In this document: one piece after another, positions 35,736-45,488 of the stretch
How positions within the stretch are numbered: the first letter of the stretch is position 1
Layout: each line of letters opens with the position of its first letter
Program-made: the position numbers and the translations under genes
The notes under the pieces: generated by a model
The model's database searches: none
What the model was told of the DNA's origin: nothing
The model's input: only the letters and a program-made list of their open reading frames with translations
Origin: an uncultured Selenomonadaceae bacterium
Lineage (GTDB): Bacteria; Bacillota; Negativicutes; Selenomonadales; Selenomonadaceae
DNA: 64,000 nucleotides
Direction: 5' to 3'
NCBI GenBank assembly: GCA_902778455.1
Contig: CACYXR010000006.1
Location: 48,384 to 112,383 of the forward strand

Positions 35736-37217
35736 TTACAAGTCCTGATACTCGAACCGCAGTTTGAGGTCGCTCTCCCTCTTTTTCCACTCGTCGACAG
35801 CGCGGCGCAATACGTTTGTGATTTTCCCGTTTTCTTTCCATTGCCGCAGGCGTTTCAGTGTCATCAGGCGGCTGCGGGCGACCGACGACCGGAGGCCGCG
35901 CTCAAGGAGCAGCGCTTCCGCCGTGGAATAGCCCGACAGGCCTTCCAGCAGTGTCTCGTAGGCGAAGTTTCCCGCGCCTCCTACCAAGTGATTTTTCGGC
36001 GTGATGAAGTCCTCGTCCCTGACATTGGCCAGAAAGAAGTTCGCCATTTCAATGACGTCTTCGGGATTTTCCAGGTATTTCAGCATCGCGCTGTTCTTTC
36101 GCCAGTCTTTCCGGAATGCTGCTTTGATTTCCACGGCGCAATCTACGCCGAGCTGCGACGCGAGCTGGAGATTCTCTCCCTGCTCCGCTTTATGGCGCAT
36201 ATAGTTCAGGCAGGAATCCGAGGACAGGACGGCGTCGGCTTCTTTTGCCATCGCCTGAAACTCCTCGTCCTCTTCTTCCGCATAATGAAGCTGTATGGCG
36301 CGGAGTACGCGGTATATTTCCTCGTTCGGCATGGCGAGGCGCGCCTTGTCGATATAGGCCCGCACGAGCGCTTCCTCTTGCCCGTATGCCTCGATTCCGA
36401 GCACGGGGCCTCCGTCGGATTCGATAAGCGCGGCCAGTATCTTGCCGGCCGCGATAAAATCCCCGCTGTTCCTGTCGGCGGTATGGACGACGTTCAGCAA
36501 ATCGATTTTTTCCGCAACGGTCAGCGCGGAATATTCGGGCATGACGTCGTTTTCGACGCCTTCGCGCAGCAGCCAACGCCTGATTTCTTCCGTCGTCGGC
36601 TCCAGTGACGCCACGGCATGGATCCGCCCCCAGCCGTGGGCTTTCTGCGCCATACGGAAAATTTCTTCGTTTTTGTTTTCCCAGTTATTGACGGCGAAGG
36701 TCGCAAACAGCGTGAATTCGTCCGACGCCGCCAATTCGCGGACGGCCTGCCTGACTTCTTCGTCCTTCTCATTCCATACGACTTCCAAAAGCGACAGGGC
36801 GAGTTTTACTTCCTCTTTCTCGCGGGCGTAAAACAGCAAATGACGGGCAAACAGATAGAGATTTTGGGCGTCCAGCTCCTCGGTGTGGTCAAGAATCCAA
36901 TTTTGCGCGGCGTCCACATAGGCGAGCATGGAATGATCCGCGTCGGGAAACACCTCGGGCAGCGCCATTTTCGCGTGGGCGAAGACGTGGGAGGCGCCCC
37001 GCCGCAATACCAATATCATCGGCGCCAGATCGGGCGTTTCCAGTCGGTTGTGGTAGATACAGACGCCGTCCCACGCGCCGTCCGCCCAGGCGATTCCCTC
37101 GGGATCGGGGCTTTGCACGGAAAACGACGACGGCAATTCACCGTTGGGCTGTATCGCCGCGTGAATCCTGTCGTAAATGGACGGCGCGTTGTCGCCCGGT
37201 CTGTACTCCGCTGACAT
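35736..37217 (-). CDS. Large cytoplasmic protein of unknown function
   Basis: 493 residues from ATG at 37217 (GGAGGCG upstream). No signal peptide or membrane helix. Acidic, almost entirely helical by composition, with repeated segments of about 35-40 residues from residue 110 on that suggest a HEAT/TPR-like scaffold. I do not recognise a family. It follows the macro-domain gene by 31 bases and is probably in its operon. Confidence 0.7.
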   Translation of the reverse strand: MSAEYRPGDNAPSIYDRIHAAIQPNGELPSSFSVQSPDPEGIAWADGAWDGVCIYHNRLETPDLAPMILVLRRGASHVFAHAKMALPEVFPDADHSMLAYVDAAQNWILDHTEELDAQNLYLFARHLLFYAREKEEVKLALSLLEVVWNEKDEEVRQAVRELAASDEFTLFATFAVNNWENKNEEIFRMAQKAHGWGRIHAVASLEPTTEEIRRWLLREGVENDVMPEYSALTVAEKIDLLNVVHTADRNSGDFIAAGKILAALIESDGGPVLGIEAYGQEEALVRAYIDKARLAMPNEEIYRVLRAIQLHYAEEEDEEFQAMAKEADAVLSSDSCLNYMRHKAEQGENLQLASQLGVDCAVEIKAAFRKDWRKNSAMLKYLENPEDVIEMANFFLANVRDEDFITPKNHLVGGAGNFAYETLLEGLSGYSTAEALLLERGLRSSVARSRLMTLKRLRQWKENGKITNVLRRAVDEWKKRESDLKLRFEYQDL

Positions 37218-37248
37218 TTTTTCGCCTCCGTTCAAAGATGATTCCATT

Positions 37249-38361
37249 TTATCCGAGGCAGGGCTGGCCGAACGCGAACAGGGTTTCATTGATGGTGAAG
37301 ATGTCGTACTCCCTGCGCTCGATGAAATACTCGACGATGATGTCCGTCTTGCTGCTGTGGGAGATCGCGTAGCCCGCGCGGCCGATGAAGTCCTTCGTTT
37401 CGTCGAGGTTCAGCTCCAGCGCGACGGCAAGGGCAAGCGCCGTGGCCTTGCTCGGCTGGTAGTCGGGGTTCTTGCGGATTTTCGCGAAGTGCCTGCGGTC
37501 CATGTTGGCGCGTTTGTAAACGTCCGGGTCGGTCTTGCCCTTGGCGTCAATCAACCGGATCAGCGCCTCGGAAAAGGTGTCGTCCGCCTCGTCCAGCAAG
37601 TCGGAAAGGGATCGTTTTTTCTGCGTCACAGCGGATTCGGCTTGCAGCAGATCCGGTGCAAGATTGAACTTTTCCTTGGAACGTTTGGATACCCGTTTCG
37701 GCAACGACGTCTTGCCCATATGCGCAAGCGCCCCTGCTCCGGCCCCCTCCTGCGCCTCGTCGCCCAGGAACATATGCTCCTGATAAAGACGACTGCGCCG
37801 CTCACGCTGTTCTTCCTCCTCATCCATCCATTCCTCGACGTACATCTTGTCCAGATAATCCTGCACATCGTCGAATAAGCTGCCGGAAATCTTGAAGGAC
37901 TTTCGGTCAAAGACCACAAGATAAGCATTGATCTCATGGTCGGCAAGGAATTCACGGATGGCCTGCACTGCCGTGGCGATGGCAATCTCCGCCGGACAGC
38001 CGAATACGCCAGCCGAGATCAGCGGGAACGCGATGGAGCTGCATTTGTTTTCCACGGCAAGCCGAAGAGAATTTTTGTAGCAATCGGCCAACTGCTCGCG
38101 CTGCCCTTTCTTCCCGTCCTGCCAAATCGGGCCCACCGTATGGACGACGAATTTCGCGGGGAGCTTGAACCCGGGCGTGATGAATGCCGTTCCCGTGGCG
38201 ATGTCCCCGATTTTCTTCCGCTCGGCAATCAGCCCCGGCCCCGCGGCCCGATGAATGGCGTAGTCCACGCCGCCGCCCACCTCAGGCGTCGGATGGGCGC
38301 TGTTGACGATTACGTCCACCTTCATTTTTGTGATGTCGTTTCTCACGATTTCCAACGGCAT
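37249..38361 (-). CDS. Macro-domain protein with C-terminal helix-turn-helix-like region
   Basis: 370 residues from ATG at 38361 (AAAGGAGTG upstream). Macro domain at about 1-165: DVIVNSAHPTPEVGGGVDYAIH binds ADP-ribose, and the second loop is PLISAGVFGCPAE. A charged linker with several Glu/Arg runs follows, then a C-terminal region (about 265-370) that resembles an XRE-type helix-turn-helix with a helical cap (SKATALALAVALELNLDETKD...GYAIS). Likely removes or reads ADP-ribose or O-acetyl-ADP-ribose. Sixteen bases after a DUF1294 gene. Confidence 0.88.
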   Translation of the reverse strand: MPLEIVRNDITKMKVDVIVNSAHPTPEVGGGVDYAIHRAAGPGLIAERKKIGDIATGTAFITPGFKLPAKFVVHTVGPIWQDGKKGQREQLADCYKNSLRLAVENKCSSIAFPLISAGVFGCPAEIAIATAVQAIREFLADHEINAYLVVFDRKSFKISGSLFDDVQDYLDKMYVEEWMDEEEEQRERRSRLYQEHMFLGDEAQEGAGAGALAHMGKTSLPKRVSKRSKEKFNLAPDLLQAESAVTQKKRSLSDLLDEADDTFSEALIRLIDAKGKTDPDVYKRANMDRRHFAKIRKNPDYQPSKATALALAVALELNLDETKDFIGRAGYAISHSSKTDIIVEYFIERREYDIFTINETLFAFGQPCLG

Positions 38362-38377
38362 GAAAATCACTCCTTTA

Positions 38378-38650
38378 TTACAAATGCAGATAAATCAATC
38401 CGATAAGCTGCAATATCAAAATCAGCGGCACGCCATAGCGGAATTTCAGATGCAGCGTCTTATGCCGGAAAATCGCCATGGCCGCCATCGCTCCGACGCT
38501 GCCGCCGAGGAACGCGAGAAGCAGCAATATCTTTTCCGGAACGCGCCACATGCCCCGTTTGGCGCACAGCTTGTCCCACCCGTAGACGGCAAAGGTGACA
38601 GCTGTGACGACAAGCAGATAGACGGCTGAAATTTTATGAATGTCGCCCAT
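38378..38650 (-). CDS. DUF1294 membrane protein
   Basis: 90 residues with three hydrophobic segments (about 7-24, 40-60, 72-90) and the family pattern YGWDKLCAKRGMWRVPEK...FLGGSVGAMAAM...RHKTLHLKF. Function of the family is unknown. First gene of the DUF1294-macro-493 aa group. Confidence 0.9.
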   Translation of the reverse strand: MGDIHKISAVYLLVVTAVTFAVYGWDKLCAKRGMWRVPEKILLLLAFLGGSVGAMAAMAIFRHKTLHLKFRYGVPLILILQLIGLIYLHL

Positions 38651-38785
38651 GCAAGACTCCCCTTCCTTCTTTTTATTATATTACGCACACAGACGAAAAT
38701 CCATGCTTGCCTGACTTTTGGGGAGTGGAAAATGTCGTCATTTGTGGTATGATGGTAACATTCCCGCTTCGGAGGTGATTGAGGA

Positions 38786-39667
38786 TTGCCGGAACATAAA
38801 AAGGGGCTGCTGATGGCGGCTTTGGGCGCAGCCATGTGGGGCGGCAGCGGCGTGGCGGGACAATATCTGCTGCAACAATGCGCTTTCACGACGGAATGGC
38901 TGGTTGTCACCCGTATGCTTTTGGCGGGGACAATCCTGCTGCTTCTCGACCGATTCTTTTATCGGGAAAACTTTCTCGCCGTCTGGCGGGACCGGCAGGA
39001 CGCGAAGGAATTGATTGCTTTCGCGCTGGTCGGTATGCTGGCGGTGCAATACACCTATTTCGCGAGCATAAAGCACGGAAACGCGGCGGCGGCCACCGTG
39101 CTGCAATACCTGATGCCGATCGTCATCGTCTGCCATACGACGATGACCACGCACAAGCTCCCGAATGCCCGTGAACTGTTTTGCGTGGCGATGGCTGTCC
39201 TCGGTACCTTCCTGCTCGTCACCCACGGCGACCTCGGGCGGCTGTCCATTCCACTGGTCGCGGTCGTGTGGGGACTGCTTTCGGCCTTGTCCGCCGCTTT
39301 CTACACCGTGCAGCCGAAGCGACTGATCCGCAAATGGCGGGCGACGCTGATTATCGGCTGGGGCATGCTTATCGGCGGCATCGTGCTCGCGTTTCTCTGT
39401 CCCCCGTGGAGCTTTACCGGACATTGGAATTCAACGGCCGCGATGATTTACGCCTATATCATCATTTTCGGCACCGTCGTCGCCTTCGGCTGTTATCTCG
39501 GCAGCCTGAAATACATCCAGCCGACGGAGGCCAGCGTCCTCGGCTCTATCGAGCCGCTGTCCGCGATTGCGCTTTCCGTCCTTCTGCTCCATATCCCCTT
39601 CGGCTTCATGGACGCCTTCGGCTCCGCCCTGATTCTGGGCGGCGTATTCCTGCTGGCCAGAAATTAA
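38786..39667 (+). CDS. EamA/DMT-family transporter
   Basis: 293 residues starting at TTG 38786, nine bases after GGAGGTGA; no in-frame ATG fits. Ten membrane helices in two EamA repeats; the second ends with the typical LEP-like stretch TEASVLGSIEPLSAI. Exports small metabolites in relatives; the substrate here is unknown. Followed 19 bases later by a YczE-like gene, likely co-transcribed. Confidence 0.9.
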   Translation: MPEHKKGLLMAALGAAMWGGSGVAGQYLLQQCAFTTEWLVVTRMLLAGTILLLLDRFFYRENFLAVWRDRQDAKELIAFALVGMLAVQYTYFASIKHGNAAAATVLQYLMPIVIVCHTTMTTHKLPNARELFCVAMAVLGTFLLVTHGDLGRLSIPLVAVVWGLLSALSAAFYTVQPKRLIRKWRATLIIGWGMLIGGIVLAFLCPPWSFTGHWNSTAAMIYAYIIIFGTVVAFGCYLGSLKYIQPTEASVLGSIEPLSAIALSVLLLHIPFGFMDAFGSALILGGVFLLARN

Positions 39668-39686
39668 AAGGGAGCACTTCTCGTTT

Positions 39687-40385
39687 ATGTTGTTCAACGG
39701 AATAAAAAACAATTTAAAATCCCAGCTTCAGCAAACACGGCGAAAAGAAATCTTCCGCCAATGGCTTCGAATCGCGCTTGGCTTGCTGGTCTTCGCCTTC
39801 GGCGTCCACCTGACCATCTACGCGAATATCGGACTTGCGCCGTGGGACTGCCTCGGCATGGGCGTCGCCCTGCAAACGCCGCTGAACTACGGCCTTGCCA
39901 TGACGACAATCGCCGTCACGGTCCTGATTGTCGATCTGCTGCTGAAGGAACGGATCGGGTACGGCACGGTCATCGACGCGCTGCTGACAGGAAACTTCGT
40001 GCAGATGTTCAACGACCTGAACCCTCTGCCGGAAAATGAAAGCCTTTTGCTGGGCGTTGCCGCCATGCTGATCGGCTTCGTATTCATGGCGCTGGGCATG
40101 TGTATTTATATGCGGGCGGGACAATGCTGCGGCCCGCGCGACGCTCTTTTGGTCGGTCTCGGAAAGCGGATGCCGAAGGTTCCCATCGGCGCCGTCCAAA
40201 TCCTCATGTGGGCTGTCGTGCTGCTGTTCGGCTGGCTGCTGGGCGGCCCTGTGGGAATCGGGACGCTCATCGGCACCGTGGGCGCGGGCGTCGTCATGCA
40301 GATCGTGTATTCATGGATAGGCTTCGAGCCGAGGGACGTGAAGCACAAAAGCATCATGGAAGTCACGCGCATCTTGCGTTCATGA
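39687..40385 (+). CDS. YczE/YitT-type integral membrane protein
   Basis: 232 residues, five or six membrane helices, with the pattern GLAPWDCLGMGVALQTPLNYG and MRAGQCCGPRDALLVGLGKR of the YczE family. Role unproven. Ribosome site AAGGGAG. Shares a bidirectional terminator with the convergent transporter gene. Confidence 0.85.
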   Translation: MLFNGIKNNLKSQLQQTRRKEIFRQWLRIALGLLVFAFGVHLTIYANIGLAPWDCLGMGVALQTPLNYGLAMTTIAVTVLIVDLLLKERIGYGTVIDALLTGNFVQMFNDLNPLPENESLLLGVAAMLIGFVFMALGMCIYMRAGQCCGPRDALLVGLGKRMPKVPIGAVQILMWAVVLLFGWLLGGPVGIGTLIGTVGAGVVMQIVYSWIGFEPRDVKHKSIMEVTRILRS

Positions 40386-40397
40386 CATTTGCCGCGC

Positions 40398-40442
40398 AAA
40401 AAAGGCTTCGGACAGATTCCTCGTCTGCCCGAAGCCTTTTTT
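40398..40442. terminator. Bidirectional terminator
   Basis: AAAAAAGGCTTCGG ... CCGAAGCCTTTTTT with an inner CAGA/TCTG pair, between convergent genes. Confidence 0.92.
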
Positions 40443-40450
40443 AACTGTTT

Positions 40451-41851
40451 TTACAGCTCCGAAAACATCGGCCAATATCGCAGGCACAGCCAACCTATGG
40501 CCGTCACGGCTGCCACGTTCAGGATTGTCAGCTTCAAGCCTTCCCGTATCTGCAGCCCCGCGTCGAGGCCGTAGGAAACCGGTATCGCCCTTGTGGAGAC
40601 CGGCAGGACGTAGGCGCAGTTCACGGCGACTACCGTAATCAAAAGATACGGCACAGGGTTGAGCCCCGTCGCTTCCGCGATGCTGATCACCACCGGGAGC
40701 GCAATCGAGGCCGCCGCCGTGTTGCTGGAAAGCTCCGTCAGCAGGCAGCCGAAGGCACTGAACAACGCGATCATCGGAAGCCCGCCGGAGGGCTCGCTGG
40801 CGGCAATCATTTCCGCAAGGCGCTTGACCGCCCCCGTCCCGATCAGCATCCGCCCCAGCGCCATGCCGCTGGCGAACAGAAACATCATGCCCCACATCAC
40901 ATGGCTTTGGGCGTAATCCCAGTCCAGCATCGTCTCGCCGTTTTCGTCCCGCAGCACGAAAACGAGAAGCCCCAACGACAGGAACACATAGGCGGGCTTC
41001 ATGCCGGGCAGCAGCGCCGCGTAAAGCGGGCGCAGGAACGCCAGCAGCGTCGCGAGCGCAAACAGCGCCAGCGCAATCTTTTCCCCGCGCTTCCAAGCCC
41101 CGAATTCTTTGTAAAGGCCGCGAAAATATTCGGCGGAGCCGGAAAGGTCGGCGGCATCCCGAATCAGCCGCAGCAAAAAGACGAGATTCAGCAGGAAAAC
41201 CAGCGCGAGAATCGGCAGGAAACGGATCACCCAATCCACATACATGAACTCGGCGCCGGTGAATTTCTCGATATAGGAAATCGCCACGAGATTCGCCGCG
41301 CCGCCGATGGGCGAGCCGAAACCGCCGATGCCGCTGCCCCAGCCGATAGCAAGCAGGATCGGCGCCGCCGTCTTCGCGTCCGTCTCCCCGCCGCCCACGA
41401 ATTTCAGCATGGCGGCCGCGACAGGACAGAGGATTGCCGCGACGACCACATTCGGCAGGAATACGGACAGCACCACCGACGCGCCGAGCCACGCGAAAAT
41501 TTGCTGCTTCATCGAAGTGCCGATGCCCGACAGCGCCTTGACCGCCACCCGCTTGTCGAGGCCGGTGCGGCTCCATGTCAGGCAGATCAGGTCGGCGCCG
41601 AGCAGCAGCACCACGATCTCGGAAAAATATTGGCTGATGACCTCTCCGTTCGGGATCAGCGTCATCGCCGCGTTCACGGCGATAGGCAGCAGCGCCGTCA
41701 CGGCAATCGCGACGGGACGCAGCGCCCACCAAAGCGCCATCCACGCCGCCATCCCCAGCGCCCCCGCCGCGGCGGCGCCGAAGGATTGCGAGGCAAAAGA
41801 CACGACGAGGAACGCCAGCGGGCCGGATAAAAGTGCTGTTTGCTTTTTCAT
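40451..41851 (-). CDS. DASS/SLC13-type anion:sodium symporter
   Basis: 466 residues, about 11-12 membrane helices. Two inverted repeats with the DASS-type hairpin motifs (IGGFGSPIGGAANLVAISY in the first half; ELSSNTAAASIALPVV in the second, an SNT-like sodium site). Relatives carry dicarboxylates, sulfate or arsenite. The divergent LysR gene probably controls it, and the two promoters share one -35 box, which points to a specific anion or acid as inducer. Confidence 0.85.
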   Translation of the reverse strand: MKKQTALLSGPLAFLVVSFASQSFGAAAAGALGMAAWMALWWALRPVAIAVTALLPIAVNAAMTLIPNGEVISQYFSEIVVLLLGADLICLTWSRTGLDKRVAVKALSGIGTSMKQQIFAWLGASVVLSVFLPNVVVAAILCPVAAAMLKFVGGGETDAKTAAPILLAIGWGSGIGGFGSPIGGAANLVAISYIEKFTGAEFMYVDWVIRFLPILALVFLLNLVFLLRLIRDAADLSGSAEYFRGLYKEFGAWKRGEKIALALFALATLLAFLRPLYAALLPGMKPAYVFLSLGLLVFVLRDENGETMLDWDYAQSHVMWGMMFLFASGMALGRMLIGTGAVKRLAEMIAASEPSGGLPMIALFSAFGCLLTELSSNTAAASIALPVVISIAEATGLNPVPYLLITVVAVNCAYVLPVSTRAIPVSYGLDAGLQIREGLKLTILNVAAVTAIGWLCLRYWPMFSEL

Positions 41852-41883
41852 TGCAATCTCCCCGAATCAACATTTCTGCCGTC

Positions 41884-41935
41884 ATTGTATCCGAGGCGGT
41901 ATCAGATTGCAAACTGTAAAAATTCGATATATACT
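41884..41935. promoter_or_regulatory. Back-to-back divergent promoters sharing one palindromic -35
   Basis: TTGCAA (41907-41912) is its own complement. To the left, with 17-bp spacing, lies TACAAT on the minus strand (41884-41889) for the transporter; to the right, again with 17-bp spacing, TATACT (41930-41935) for the LysR gene. Two polymerases cannot use the hexamer at once. Confidence 0.7.
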
Positions 41936-41962
41936 ACAGGTAAAAAACTGTGAGGCATGACG

Positions 41963-42859
41963 ATGAATCTTTTACCGATGCAGTATTACCTTGAAGTCGT
42001 GAAGGAAAAGAGCATCAGCCGCGCGGCGGCGCGGCTCCATATCACGCAGCAGACCTTGAGCGCCCATATCGCCGCCCTCGAAAAAGAACTGGGCTGCACG
42101 CTGTTCCGTCGGAAGCCGGACTTCGCGCTCACTTATGCTGGGCGCGTATTTTACGAATACGCCCGTCGTTTCGATTCCCTGTACCGTTCCATGCGGCAGG
42201 AATTCGATGACATTTCCGGGAACGAGGCGGACGAGCTTTCCGTCGGCGTCGCCCCGACACGAGGGCGCTTCCTGCTGCCGCCGATCCTGTCCGCCTTCCG
42301 TAAGCTGCGCCCGAATATCCGAATCCGGATGGTAGAGACCACGAACTCCGATCTCGTTTCCCGGCTGCTCAACGGCGGGATTGACCTGATATTCGCCAGC
42401 TTCAACGAAGAGCATCCGCTGATTGCCTCGAAAAAAATATTCGAGGAAGAGATGCGCCTGTTAATCCCCGAATCCCTGCTGACCGCAAAAGACCGCAGGC
42501 GGATAAAGAACGGCGACTTTGCCCCGCTTGCCGACTGCCCTTTCCTGATGATGAATCGGCAGGAAGACATCAGCGGCGTCATCGGAAACGCTTTTTTTGA
42601 CAGGTACGGCCTTGTGCCGAAAATCGCCGTGGCGTCGGGAAACATGGAAACCATCCTCGATCTATGCCTCGCGGGCGAAGGCGCCTGCTTCTGCTCGAAG
42701 GAGCTGGCGGCAAAAATATTCGGCGGCAGGGACGATTCCCATCTGCTGCAAATCCCGCTGGGCGAAAGCTTCTCCATCCGTGCCGCATGGCTGAAAACGC
42801 CCTATATCCGAAAAGCGCTGCTGGATTTCGTGGAAGTGTGCGAAACGACTGCGCCGTAA
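41963..42859 (+). CDS. LysR-family transcription regulator
   Basis: 298 residues from ATG at 41963, seven bases after TGAGG; the ATG at 41957 is too close to it. N-terminal winged helix (SISRAAARLHITQQTLSAHIAALEKELG) and a C-terminal substrate-binding domain of two alpha/beta lobes (about 90-295). Likely autoregulates and controls the divergent DASS transporter. Confidence 0.92.
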   Translation: MNLLPMQYYLEVVKEKSISRAAARLHITQQTLSAHIAALEKELGCTLFRRKPDFALTYAGRVFYEYARRFDSLYRSMRQEFDDISGNEADELSVGVAPTRGRFLLPPILSAFRKLRPNIRIRMVETTNSDLVSRLLNGGIDLIFASFNEEHPLIASKKIFEEEMRLLIPESLLTAKDRRRIKNGDFAPLADCPFLMMNRQEDISGVIGNAFFDRYGLVPKIAVASGNMETILDLCLAGEGACFCSKELAAKIFGGRDDSHLLQIPLGESFSIRAAWLKTPYIRKALLDFVEVCETTAP

Positions 42860-42860
42860 C

Positions 42861-42902
42861 AAAAAGCTTCGGGAAACTTTCGCGGTCTCCCGAAGCTTTT
42901 TT
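42861..42902. terminator. Bidirectional terminator
   Basis: AAAAAGCTTCGGGA ... TCCCGAAGCTTTTTT between convergent genes. Confidence 0.92.
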
Positions 42903-42921
42903 ATTCCTGATTGCATGCGCC

Positions 42922-43296
42922 TCAATGCCTGTGATGATGATCCTGATGGAATCTCCTGTTGATTTCCCGCACGTTCCGTTCGTGCCGTTCCTGTTCTTTT
43001 CGCATCTCGCGCTGCATCTTGTGATGATGGTTGCGGAATCTCGCGCGGATATCATGCATTTTCCGATCATGCCGCTCGTTCTCGGCATGCATGGCGCGGC
43101 GAAGCTCCGCCTCCCGATGATTGTTCCGCTCGTGATGTTCGCGCCGGTTGTCCTGCACATGCCTCTCGTTCCGGCTGTGATGCTGGGCCGCCTCCACCGT
43201 CGCCGCAATCGGCGCCGCGTCGGGGAGAGCGACTCCCGCTATGTTCAGTGCCATCCAACCGCTGAAAGCCATCGCCAAAATCTTTTTCCCCGTCAT
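42922..43296 (-). CDS. Secreted His/Arg/Glu-rich protein
   Basis: 124 residues. Signal peptide of about 37 residues ending VEA. The mature 87 residues are almost only His, Arg, Glu, Asn and Lys, with HHH near residue 90 and an HHHRH terminus; nearly a fifth is histidine. The spacing fits a single long helix. Such proteins often bind or buffer metal ions in the periplasm, which is inference only. Composition makes homology unreliable. Confidence 0.7.
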   Translation of the reverse strand: MTGKKILAMAFSGWMALNIAGVALPDAAPIAATVEAAQHHSRNERHVQDNRREHHERNNHREAELRRAMHAENERHDRKMHDIRARFRNHHHKMQREMRKEQERHERNVREINRRFHQDHHHRH

Positions 43297-43387
43297 GATG
43301 ATCCGCTCCTTTCTTCTTTGGTTGTATCTTACAACCGGAAGATTGGAAGCGTTTGAGGAACAAATTAGGGTTTTCTTAAAAAAGATT

Positions 43388-45316
43388 TTACTGCGCGTTC
43401 ATCGAGAGCTCGATGAGCTTTCCTGTGAGCTGCGCCTTTTGCAGGAGCTCCTCGGTGATTTCGTCCCCGGCTTTTGCAATGACTACGCCGCTGTCTGTCA
43501 CAATGTCACGGGCCGCTTTCTTGCCGAGCAGGAAACGGCGCTGGCGGTTCATCGTCGACTTTGCAGCGGCTTCCGGCGTCTCCGGCTCTGCCGCAGCTTT
43601 CTTTCTCGTCCTCGTCGAAGGCTTCTTTTTCGGCTCAGGCTCCGTTTCCAGTTCCAGCACAAGCGCTTCCGCCGGCTCCGGCGCGGGCTCCACCGTCTTT
43701 TTCGACCTCGTCGTTTTTCTTCGCGTTTTCGGCTTCGGCTCCGGCGCAGGTTCTTCTGTCGGCTCCGGTTCGGAAGTCTCCGCTTTTTTAGGCTTCGCCG
43801 CGTTTTTTCTTCTCGTTCGCGGCTTCGGCGCCGGCGTCGGTTCTTCCTTTTGTTCAGATACGGGCTCTTCCGCCGATTCCGGCGCTGGTTCGAAAAACTC
43901 CTCTGTTGTCGGCTCCGGCACAACTTCGGAAACCGCTTCTTCCGTCTCCGGCGGCTCCGACGCAGACTCGGCCGCTTCCTCTTGCGGCGGTTCCGGCAAA
44001 GTATCGGGTTCTTTTCCTTCCGTCGCAGCCGGAACCGGTTCTGCCTCTTTAACCGGTTCCGGCTCCGGCTCGGATGCAATTTCCTGCGCTTCCTCTTTTA
44101 TCGGTTCCGGCTCGGGAATCACTTCCGGCTCCGCCTCTTTGATCGGCTCAGGTCCCGGTCCGGAAACAACATCCGCCATAGGGCTTTCCGCCGGTTCCGG
44201 TTCGATATCCGGCTCTCCCGCTTCTATCGGCTCCGGCTCGGGAACCACTTCCGGCTCTGCCTCTTTGATTGGCTCAGGTGCAAGTTCGGGTACAGAAACA
44301 GCTTCCGAATCTTTCTCTTGCATTGGTTCCGGTTCAGGCTCCGTTAAGGGAACTGCTTCCTGCATCGCCTCTTGCATCGGTTCCGGTTCGGGCACAGGAG
44401 CGACTTTCGCTGTAAAGCTTTCCATGAACTCCGGCGCTATCTCAGGCTCTATCACTTCCGGCAGATCCGGTTCTTCCGGCTCGGCGGCAGCTTCCGTCTC
44501 GATGGGTTCCACTGGCTCCGGCACGATTTCCGGCGCCGCCTCCCCGGCCGGTTCTGTCTCCGGTTCAGGAGCAATATTCTCCGTGGGAATCTCCGGCTCC
44601 GGTTGGATTGCCATTTCCGGCTCTGCCGTAAAATTCTCCGTCAGTTCCGGCGCAATCGCAACGTCCGGCTCTTTTACCGACGCCGCGCCCAGCTCAGCCG
44701 CAGCCGCAAAGGTTTCCTGCGGCTCCGACGCGATTTCGGGGGCCGGCTCGTGAATCGGTTCAGGTTCCGGTGCATTCGCGGCTTTCGCTTTCGGTTTGGC
44801 CACATGCGTCGCTGCGTAAAGCTCTGCTTCGCGCAGCCTGTTTTCGCCGTCGCCCGGCTCGCCGATGACGGTGACCTGCTTCCCGAAAATGGAAATCTCA
44901 TCTGCCATAATCTCGGTTTCGGCGCCGTCCAGCGTGACGATCTGGATTTTCTCCACCAAGCCTTCCCCACCGACGAAAACTTCCGTGACCTTGCCGTTGA
45001 TGGTGCCGGTCTTGGTAATCGCCTTCGTGCCGATAATGCGGATATTCGCGTCAAGCATGGCCTCGAAATCGCTGGCTTCCTCAAGCGTCAGGATACTTTC
45101 GCTGCTCGTAACGGTAACGGCGTCTTTGCCGATGGCAATCACGGAGGAATAGGGCAGCAGCTTCACGCCTCGATACCAGTCCTCATCCTCGATGGTAATC
45201 GCCGCCACCGCGCCCTTTCTCGCGTCAATCACAAGCGTCTTGCTGATGCCCAGCTCACGTCCTTCGGTGATGCTGATAACGGGCAGCCCCAAGATTTCCA
45301 CGCTCTTTTTTGTCAT
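43388..45316 (-). CDS. PRC-barrel protein with long Pro/Glu-rich repeat region
   Basis: 642 residues from ATG at 45316 (AAGGAG upstream). Two PRC-barrel modules at about 1-80 and 82-160 ([24 protein letters not shown] and the matching [10 protein letters not shown]). From about 190 to 560 the chain is a low-complexity stretch dominated by repeated E-P-E-P and V-x-E-P-E units, with a basic Lys/Arg/Thr patch at about 490-560. A short C-terminal domain ([18 protein letters not shown]) returns to globular sequence. No signal peptide. The acidic part should be an extended spacer. PRC barrels elsewhere bind RNA-processing factors or membranes. Single gene. Confidence 0.85.
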   Translation of the reverse strand: MTKKSVEILGLPVISITEGRELGISKTLVIDARKGAVAAITIEDEDWYRGVKLLPYSSVIAIGKDAVTVTSSESILTLEEASDFEAMLDANIRIIGTKAITKTGTINGKVTEVFVGGEGLVEKIQIVTLDGAETEIMADEISIFGKQVTVIGEPGDGENRLREAELYAATHVAKPKAKAANAPEPEPIHEPAPEIASEPQETFAAAAELGAASVKEPDVAIAPELTENFTAEPEMAIQPEPEIPTENIAPEPETEPAGEAAPEIVPEPVEPIETEAAAEPEEPDLPEVIEPEIAPEFMESFTAKVAPVPEPEPMQEAMQEAVPLTEPEPEPMQEKDSEAVSVPELAPEPIKEAEPEVVPEPEPIEAGEPDIEPEPAESPMADVVSGPGPEPIKEAEPEVIPEPEPIKEEAQEIASEPEPEPVKEAEPVPAATEGKEPDTLPEPPQEEAAESASEPPETEEAVSEVVPEPTTEEFFEPAPESAEEPVSEQKEEPTPAPKPRTRRKNAAKPKKAETSEPEPTEEPAPEPKPKTRRKTTRSKKTVEPAPEPAEALVLELETEPEPKKKPSTRTRKKAAAEPETPEAAAKSTMNRQRRFLLGKKAARDIVTDSGVVIAKAGDEITEELLQKAQLTGKLIELSMNAQ

Positions 45317-45436
45317 GGGTGTTTGCTCCTTCTGAACGTATATTTCTACCGTGCTTTGTTGTTGCATTATCTACAATAATATACACTAATATGCTTCCAT
45401 CCGCAAGGCAGGAACTCTCTCCCGATAAAGGACGCG

Positions 45437-45485
45437 AAAATACTCCCCGCCGAAGTCCGACATTCCTTCGACGGGGAGTATTTTC
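45437..45485 (-). terminator. Terminator after the ANTAR regulator
   Basis: AAAATACTCCCCG ... CGGGGAGTATTTT with inner CGAAG/CTTCG; ends 3 bases from the regulator stop codon. Confidence 0.9.
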
Positions 45486-45488
45486 CCT

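Noticed and set aside
43413..44753. Ser/Gly-rich plus-strand frame of 446 codons
   Set aside because: Mirror of the Pro/Glu repeats in the PRC-barrel gene.
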